From assembly GCA_963576785.1 (NCBI GenBank), contig OY756144.1, positions 1,984,001-2,048,000 of the forward strand: a stretch of DNA of 64,000 nt, given 5' to 3'. The notes beneath the pieces are model-generated. The model had not been told where the DNA came from. It did no database searches and saw only the letters and a list, made by a program, of their open reading frames with translations. Origin of the DNA: Chlorophyllum brunneum. Lineage: Eukaryota > Basidiomycota > Agaricomycetes > Agaricales > Agaricaceae. Positions within the stretch are counted from its first letter, which is position 1; each line of letters begins with the position of its first letter. The position numbers and the translations under genes are program-made. Positions 57,871 to 64,000 of the stretch are shown one piece after another.

Positions 57871-58810
57871 TCAGCAGGATTTACAGGGTATCGATTGTTC
57901 GGACTTACACGGCGTTTTTGGTGGATTTCCCCTCAAATTAACCACAATTCTCCTTCTAACTGAAGTACCAGTCACCTGAAAATAAATCGTCGGATTTGTG
58001 TCTGATGTCTTGGTTTTGAATTCTTACCTCGTCGGCCGTGGACTTGACCGTGAAACCCGCCGACAACGGAGTAGTTGCGCGAACTCCATGACGCGTGACG
58101 TCCGCCTCGTGGAACGAAGAGGTACGAGAGGTGGCTGGTCTCCACCTCTGAGCGCCGCTCGAAGTAAGATTCGCAGTAGCGCTCGGTGGTATAGGGACGG
58201 GATTCAGCGGCGGAGGTGTTGGGAGGTTTTCATTCATAGACCGGATGGTTGCGAGCTCTTGTTCATCGCGTGCAACAAGCGCGATGATGTGCTCATTGGG
58301 AACGTTGGTCGTTCCATCTGGGAGCTGTCAAGAGTCGCCCGTGCCCGATTTAGGCAAAAGGCTAGCGGCCGGGGATGTGAACTCACCAGTATTTTTCCTA
58401 GAATTCCAGGACTGTGTGCTTCGACGTCAATCATCGCAATGTCGGATTCCTGATCACGATTGACAAGCATCTTGTGAGTCATAACTCTGATGTTGTAAGG
58501 ATCCCACATACAATCTGTAGGAGCACATCGCCAGGAGCAAATGACTCTCCCTCTCTCTTCTTCCATCTAGTGATAGTGCCCTCGTTCATGAGAGGTGACA
58601 TAGCCGGCATCAGTATCGCCTGGCGTCGGAGGGTACCATGGAAGCCTATGTGGATAAACGGAAACCAGAAACCATCAATTCAACCATCGGGGACGTAAAT
58701 AAAAACGATGAAGGCCCACCTCGAGCACTATTCCGATCGTATGTCTGCGCCTGAGCCAGCTTTTGGGTGTTCGCAGCAACCCTCGAGACAGTGTTCAATG
58801 AACGACACAT
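57871..58810 (-). CDS. Mitochondrial lipoyl-domain protein (Pdx1/E3BP-like) with Ile at the lipoylation position
   Basis: This resembles the N-terminal part of pyruvate dehydrogenase protein X, which tethers E3 to the complex. Minus-strand exons 58810-58720, 58645-58512, 58449-58383, 58317-58028 and 57975-57871 give 228 residues. A basic, Ser/Thr-rich presequence (MCRSLNTVSRVAANTQKLAQ) suggests mitochondrial import. The lipoyl domain (about 42-115) reads LMPAMSPLMNEGTITRWKKR, ESFAPGDVLLQI, then ESDIAMIDVEAHSPGILGKIL and VPNEHIIALVARDEQEL. In true lipoyl domains the third segment is E-T/S-D-K-A; here position 79 is Ile, so the domain cannot be lipoylated at that site. No catalytic acetyltransferase domain follows. 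The rest is Pro/Ser/Thr-rich and ends VRRRIVVNL near the C-terminus. The splice join at 58383/58317 was chosen to keep the fold in frame. It converges on RAD1, with 146 bases between the genes. Confidence 0.82.
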
Positions 58811-59602
58811 TAATGGGTTTTAGGATTAAATGATAGCAAAATAAGTAAAAGAAGGCACGAGGGTCAAATGTGAGGTTGACGACCCGGTGGTGGTAGAACG
58901 AGGCAAAAGAGCTGAGAAAGATGCACAAGAGAGAGAGGGCGGGCAATGATTCAAAGTAGCTGACCAGCAGCGGCTTTAGTAGTATCAGGGACGCCGTTAT
59001 TTTACCAAACCTGGGGTTGGTTATTTATGCACCGGCTATGGTAAATTTGTATCGTGATTTAGAGATTTCAAAGAGGGTCGTCCATCGGTGTTTGATTGGC
59101 TAACTTGGGCTCTCGGTGCCGGGGGTCCTTGGAGGGTGATGTCACGGAGACGAAACGGAAACCGTGTGCGGGTGTACGGGTGGCCGCTTGGGCTGTGTGA
59201 TTCATCGATGTCTGGGAGTACCTATAGTAACTTGAGAGGTTGCGCTGAAGATTGTCATGGTATCCAGCCATGGAAATGAGGTCACTGAACGCAATGAATA
59301 GCATTACTTTCACACAGTCAGTATACTAGTACGCAAACGGCTAGCTGTCGATCTCCCGAAGTTGCTCCTTGGCCCCGGAATGACGGGTTGTGTAGTTCGA
59401 CCATAAATATCTCAAGGGTGTCCATGGTACCTAGAGCAAGTCTAGTGACCACATTCTCCAAAGTCCGTTGTTTTCAGTCCCGAACTACTTCATTGTGTGA
59501 TGACGATCTCCGGATTAGAAGTGGATACAAAAATGCTGCCCATGCGGATGTACCGATGACAGTCCGAAACATGTATTCTAGAGGCTCCGTAAATGCATGG
59601 AC
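58811..59602. other. Intergenic region, promoter of the lipoyl-domain gene
   Basis: These 792 bases lie upstream of the lipoyl-domain gene and downstream of the thioesterase gene. An open frame at 58728-58946 on the minus strand overlaps exon 1 in another frame and is not credible. Nothing else is seen. Confidence 0.4.
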
Positions 59603-60841
59603 TCAGAGCCTCGCGGTCTCTCTATCTGCCTTCTTATTTGCCTCATCAAAAGGAATGACTAGAGCCATTTGAGTAGCGATGGCCAAACACACTTGCTTGT
59701 CTCTCCATCTGTCAATGGGTTTGCCCTCGCCAATGTTAGTTGGCGCAGTCCAGACTTCGACATATGCTTCGTGTCGGCTTTGCGGGTGGTTCATGAATTT
59801 CCCGTTAGAGTAGAGGCCAACCGTGCGAGAAGCATGGTATTCGGAGGGAGGTGGGATAGGGGCCTTAAATTCAATTGACAGAGTAACTGTCGGAAACCAG
59901 CTGTTGGACAATAAATCAGTCGTTCGTCCGCTCCATATCGTTCGACGTCACAAAACTATACCTATTGACCATACCCTTCCTCTCACTCCGGGGTAACATT
60001 GAAGGCAAGTTCGGAAACATGTCAACCCAGAAGGGGATAGAAGCATAAGTGATTCTTTCCTCCTTGTCCGAAAAACCAAACCAAGAACCCCATTCGAGAC
60101 CTTCACCCCCAATTGTTGAGCTACTTGATCGATTGGGATGGTCAGGTGCGTTTCGTGCCCGAATTTCAGGCTCTGCCGTAGCTTCGACATGGCTTTTGAA
60201 CACCCATCGGTCACTTAGTCGGGCTTGGGGCGCTTCTGAAGGGCTGTGATGGAGGGGTATACGACGAGCGTACGGCGAAGGTGGCTGTAGTGTCAAATTG
60301 ACATTATTACCAGGAGCGGGTCCGTTGTGCGCGAATATCATATGGGTAGTAACCTTCAACGTATCCTAGCCAATATTCGTATGTCAGTTGCACCATTCCC
60401 TGTGCGAGTGTCCACTGAGTGTACCTTCTGGAAAAGCTCCGCTATGATATTTGTATATCCCTTTCCTGACTTGAGAATGCGGACATGGATATCAAAAGGT
60501 CCAGCAGTCGATTGGCGCAAAAAGTGTGCTGTGATATGAATTGGGTCCTTGTGTGGTGTTGTCGACTGAAAGTGCATCACGGCATCCACCAAGAGGCCGA
60601 GAAGGTACCCTAAAGCATGAAAATGTCAGTTCCCGGCCGGGTGCTCTCTCTGGGGCACTTGTTCACCTCCATGGGGTATCCTATACCCCAGCTGAACGTG
60701 AGTGTTGGGTGGCAAAATTGGCGGGCTAACACACTTTATGACGACCCACTCAGGATCAACAGTTCCATGGTAAACTCTGCCGTTTTCGCCGACGGTCTTG
60801 GAGGTAGGTTCGACCTTGAGGGCTTGGCTGAAGGGAGCCAT
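59603..60841 (-). CDS. Thioesterase-like (hot-dog fold) protein
   Basis: This is a probable acyl-CoA thioesterase of the TesB-like or thioesterase-like superfamily. Minus-strand exons 60841-60743, 60691-60667, 60609-60425, 60365-59947 and 59900-59603 give 341 residues. The N-terminal hot-dog domain reads FSQALKVEPTS, GTVDPEWV, GYRIPHGGYLLGLLVDAVMH (the helix-proximal glycine-rich signature) and DPIHITAHFLRQSTAGPFDI, then LKSGKGYTNIIAELFQK. The second half is consistent with a second hot-dog unit (TVTLSIEFKAPIPPP, TVGLYSNGKFMN, CLAIATQMALVIPF). Exon 2 is only 25 nt and supplies the IPHGG segment, so missing it would destroy the motif. The donor of exon 4 (gtcgaa) is unusual. There is no peroxisomal targeting tripeptide (it ends ARL) and no signal peptide. 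The substrate is unknown. It is divergent from the DHHC gene. Confidence 0.8.
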
Positions 60842-61194
60842 GAAGGAGGGTGGAAGTAGAAAGGAGCGGCATGATAGCAGATGCCAAGTGCGTGATTAAG
60901 GGTCACCGAAGATCCCGGACCCTCTATCAGGACTCGGACAAATGATGGATGGCCATAATGGCGGTCGTGGTTTGTCGTGTTCTTCTGGTCTCCATGGTGG
61001 TAGAATTTCACGACCATTCGCCTGGGGTGTTACGACCGTGACAACGACGCAGGCGATGAGCCGAAATGGCAACAGCCTCGTTCACCTTGTTTCCACTCAC
61101 CCCCATCCGCTCCTTTGTCTTTCTCTCTCTTTGTCTGTTGTATTTTATGACCCCTCGCTCGCAGAACGCCCTCATTTGAATCCACGCCATCGCA
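60842..61194. other. Divergent promoter region, thioesterase and DHHC gene
   Basis: These 353 bases are shared by two divergent genes and include a pyrimidine-rich stretch near 61120-61140 just upstream of the DHHC start. I see no gene. Confidence 0.45.
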
Positions 61195-62686
61195 ATGGCT
61201 TCTCGAAGATTTCCTCTCTTGAATTTTGGATTTGAAATGCAGTCCCGGATCCCGCTACGTTCCGGGACCTCCAGCTCCAACTCAGCTGGCTACGATGATG
61301 AACCAGTTCTGAAGCGATGGTATCACTATATACCGCTCTGTGGTACGTTTATCACTATGAGAAGAAATCACCGAGCTGACGCCTATTCTAATCATGTTCC
61401 TATGCAGTGGTTATTTTGCTAATCCTCGCACCCCATCCGTCCTTGCTCTACATGCTCGTTGACTTCCACTTAATGACCATGGGTCAAACATATATTTTCG
61501 GAATACACCTCCTTGTGACCTACACACTTACATTCCTCGCCTTCTCTTCCCTCATCGTTTGTATCGCCCGCGACCCTGGACCTGTGACGATACCGAAACC
61601 GATAGGCAGCAGCGATGCTGATGACGATTTGGACATTACAGAGGCCCTCATGCCATCTGACGATTATAGCCATCCGAATAAGTGGTGTCGCAAGTGTTGG
61701 GTATGCTCCTCGCGTTCTTGTCTGCTAAAGCTGTTGATTACTTGTCATAGGCCCCCAAACCTGAAAGAGCGCATCATTGTAATATATGCGGCCGTTGCGT
61801 TCTCAAAATGGGTCAGTTCGTTCACGGGTTTTTAGGATGATACTTTCTAAGATAATATAGACCATCACTGTCCATGGTTGGCACATAAATGCGTTGTGAG
61901 TTTGTTTTATCTCCCTTAGCACGCAAGCCTGACCATCGCCGTCCTAGGGCCACCGAACATACCCTGCTTTCATTCATTTCTTGACTTGTATCACCCTTCT
62001 TGCACTATATATTGCCACCATATCGATACCCGCTCTACTCTACGCTTTTAATAATCCTCTCGGTGTTGTAAGTCGACTCCGAACACTTCGACAGACACCC
62101 GATCTGACTGCAAATCTAGAATGAAGTTACGCCTATACATGAATTAGGCCTCGCGTTTACGGGCCTAGTTATCACCCTTGTGATCGGTTCTTTTCTGTGT
62201 TATCATCTTTATCTTATTTCGTACGTTTGGCCCTTTCGTCCCGTGAGTGGATTTCTGGAGCGCTAATCCCGTCTGTAGAACGAATCAGACGACTTTGGAA
62301 AATGTCACTCCTTTCATGATACTGCGGTATCTTCCTCCACTTCCACGTGGAGATCACATTCTATCCGACCCGCCTTTAGAACCCGAGTTGTCGTACGACC
62401 AGCGAAGACTTGTGAAAGACGCACACGGGTATATCAGACTGTACGACCTTGGCTGGCGGAAGAACTGGTCCCAAGCTTTCGGCTGGCAACACAGTCGTGG
62501 TTTACTCTTTAAACTGTTTTGTGGAGGATCATCGTACGTTCCTTTTATCTCTCCGACCCCCCACACCCCACTCATCAACAAATTCTCAGACCGGGCGATG
62601 GTAAATATTTTCCTCGTAACCCCAAATCAGACGAAATGCTTGCAAGGCTAGCAAAAGAGCTTGTGAAGCTGGACCAGGACCCTTAA
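61195..62686 (+). CDS. DHHC-type palmitoyltransferase
   Basis: This integral-membrane enzyme attaches palmitate to cysteines of proteins at the ER, Golgi or plasma membrane. Eight exons (61195-61342, 61408-61700, 61751-61811, 61861-61895, 61948-62067, 62120-62220, 62279-62533, 62590-62686) give 369 residues. Two N-terminal membrane spans (VVILLILAPHPSLLYMLV and FGIHLLVTYTLTFLAFSSLIV) precede the cytosolic cysteine-rich domain: KWCRKCWAPKPERAHHCNIC, GRCVLKMDHHCPWLAHKCVG. The catalytic Cys171 sits in DHHC, carried on a 35 nt exon that begins with the last two bases of the Asp codon. Two more spans follow (FLTCITLLALYIATISIPAL and FTGLVITLVIGSFLCYHL), then a TTxE-like NQTTLEN motif and a cytosolic C-terminal tail. 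All features of the family are present. The closest yeast counterpart (Pfa3- or Pfa4-like) cannot be settled without alignment. Confidence 0.93.
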
Positions 62687-64000
62687 GTTATCTATTTAAT
62701 ACTTGCGTCATTATTATAGCAGGACTTTAGGACTAATTTATAATCGGACATTTAGGTCATCGACTTGAGTACCCTAGTTTCTAACTGAAGAGGATGTCAC
62801 TCTACTCCTCAACCATGTTCAAGTTCCTTGTTACAATCCCATGCGAGGTCATGCCTCTCAGTTATGATATCTGTAACCCCACTGAAGTCCTCCGAAGCGG
62901 TTCCTGGTCGAACAGGACTTTACGGAGGGACCCGTCGTGCTGGACTAAATGTTAATCAAACGAAATGATGTGAACTGAATGAAGGGGTTATGTGAGCGGC
63001 GTCACGACCAGTAATGAATTAACTGGTGGGTGAGGGTCCGCAGGAGTCGTCTGGAACCAATTTCACCTTCGGGCTGATGAGAGACGAGTAGTTTGATGAT
63101 AGAAATGGAAGCATCAGGGGGTAAGTGGAGCCTCAAGATCACCTTTTCTGTGGGGTGAGACGATTCTATGACTGGTAATAGGTGAGCGGTTATAGACCAA
63201 AGAGCGAAGCTTGGAAGATGTGCTGCTCAGCCGACAAATCTAGGGTTCCTGTTCGCAGTCCACAGCTTTTCGGCGGCTCGGCATGAACGAGAACGTTCTT
63301 GAGAAGTGATGCCCTAGTTGGGCTGGGTCAAGGCTCGAAGGGAGGACGACCAATCCAGTGTTTACATGGTCGGCCATATTGGGTCAGACCTTCACTGTCA
63401 GGATCAGTTGTAAAATCACCGACATGATTGAATATACCGTGAGGACTCCCGCGTTGAATAGCTGGTGAACGAATACCATGAAAAAAGCTCACATGCAGAT
63501 CCAGGGTATATCACTACCAGTGAGATACCCAACCACAGTATCGGGATGGGTGGGCACTCGCAGTCTGCCTCTGAAAAACACTTCCTCATGTCACACAGAT
63601 AAGAAGCTCTACATCCTACTATTGACAATCAGATGTAGTCAACAACATCAAGTAGCTACACAAGAACTACAAAATGTTGTCGGAAGATGACCTGGGGTAA
63701 TTAATTTGTAAACCAAAGCCATCAAAAACCAGACGGTTCAAGAGGCAGAGAACACTTTCTCTCTTCTGGGATGGATCATCCTCGAAACTCGATTCAAGTA
63801 AGCGGCGAATTGCTCTTCGTTTGTCAACGATCTTGCATAAGATGCATCAGAAGTGGTGCTCGATCAGAGCGATACTGTGGCTGTGACTGTTAAGTACATG
63901 TCGGACAGGTCATCCTCAAAATCTAATGACAAAATACAGGGATGAGCACAGTATGAAGATGGATAAAGGAATGTTGACACACCATAACTTAGACATCCTT
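62687..64000. other. Right-hand intergenic region
   Basis: The last 1.3 kb show no gene, RNA or repeat I can support. Short frames around 63416-63690 overlap on both strands and look random. A gene may begin beyond the window edge. Confidence 0.4.

Overview
The window comes from a filamentous basidiomycete, most likely a plant-litter- or wood-decaying agaricomycete. Genes are dense and split by many 47-60 nt GT-AG introns. The gene content includes an AA9 lytic polysaccharide monooxygenase with a cellulose-binding module, a GH15 glucoamylase with a starch-binding domain, membrane-anchored pepsin-type proteases, F-box proteins and a PA-TM-RING ubiquitin ligase. There is no prokaryotic signature (no operons, Shine-Dalgarno sites or CRISPR). 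All gene models here were spliced by hand; for nearly all of them the summed exon lengths are a multiple of three and the joined reading frame reads as a continuous family member.

Layout. 0-10 kb: the C-terminus of ESCRT-I subunit Vps37 (cut by the window edge), the AA9-CBM1 enzyme, an F-box-like gene, an unrecognised coiled-coil protein and a second F-box protein with an acidic tail. 10.8-27 kb: one 19-exon gene for midasin (Mdn1/Rea1), about 5,071 residues, with six AAA modules, the D/E-rich tether and the MIDAS domain. 27-33 kb: an ENPP-type ectophosphodiesterase, a SYLF/Ysc84 protein and the glucoamylase. 33-43.5 kb: a PA-TM-RING ligase, a CCCH zinc-finger protein and a heme oxygenase, separated by two gene-poor gaps of about 2.4 and 2.6 kb; the second gap carries a 112 bp hAT-like MITE with an 8 bp target-site duplication. 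44-49 kb: two divergent (head-to-head) membrane-anchored aspartic proteases. 49.9-62.7 kb: an alpha-arrestin-like protein, a two-TM protein with PPxY/LPxY motifs, dynactin p62, checkpoint clamp Rad1, a mitochondrial lipoyl-domain (Pdx1-like) protein, a thioesterase-like hot-dog protein and a DHHC palmitoyltransferase.

Functional themes. Secreted polymer degradation: AA9, glucoamylase and the proteases. Ubiquitin and membrane traffic: Vps37, the arrestin, the PY-motif protein, PA-TM-RING, the F-box proteins, DHHC and dynactin. Core housekeeping: midasin and Rad1. Several neighbours share short divergent promoters (protease pair 147 bp, thioesterase/DHHC 353 bp, p62/Rad1 612 bp). I see no biosynthetic gene cluster or prophage-like system. 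The most unusual signals are the hAT-like MITE, the lipoyl domain with Ile where the lipoylated Lys should be, the protease whose second catalytic motif reads DCG and which also contains a frame-neutral GC-AG intron, and the lineage-specific coiled-coil protein.
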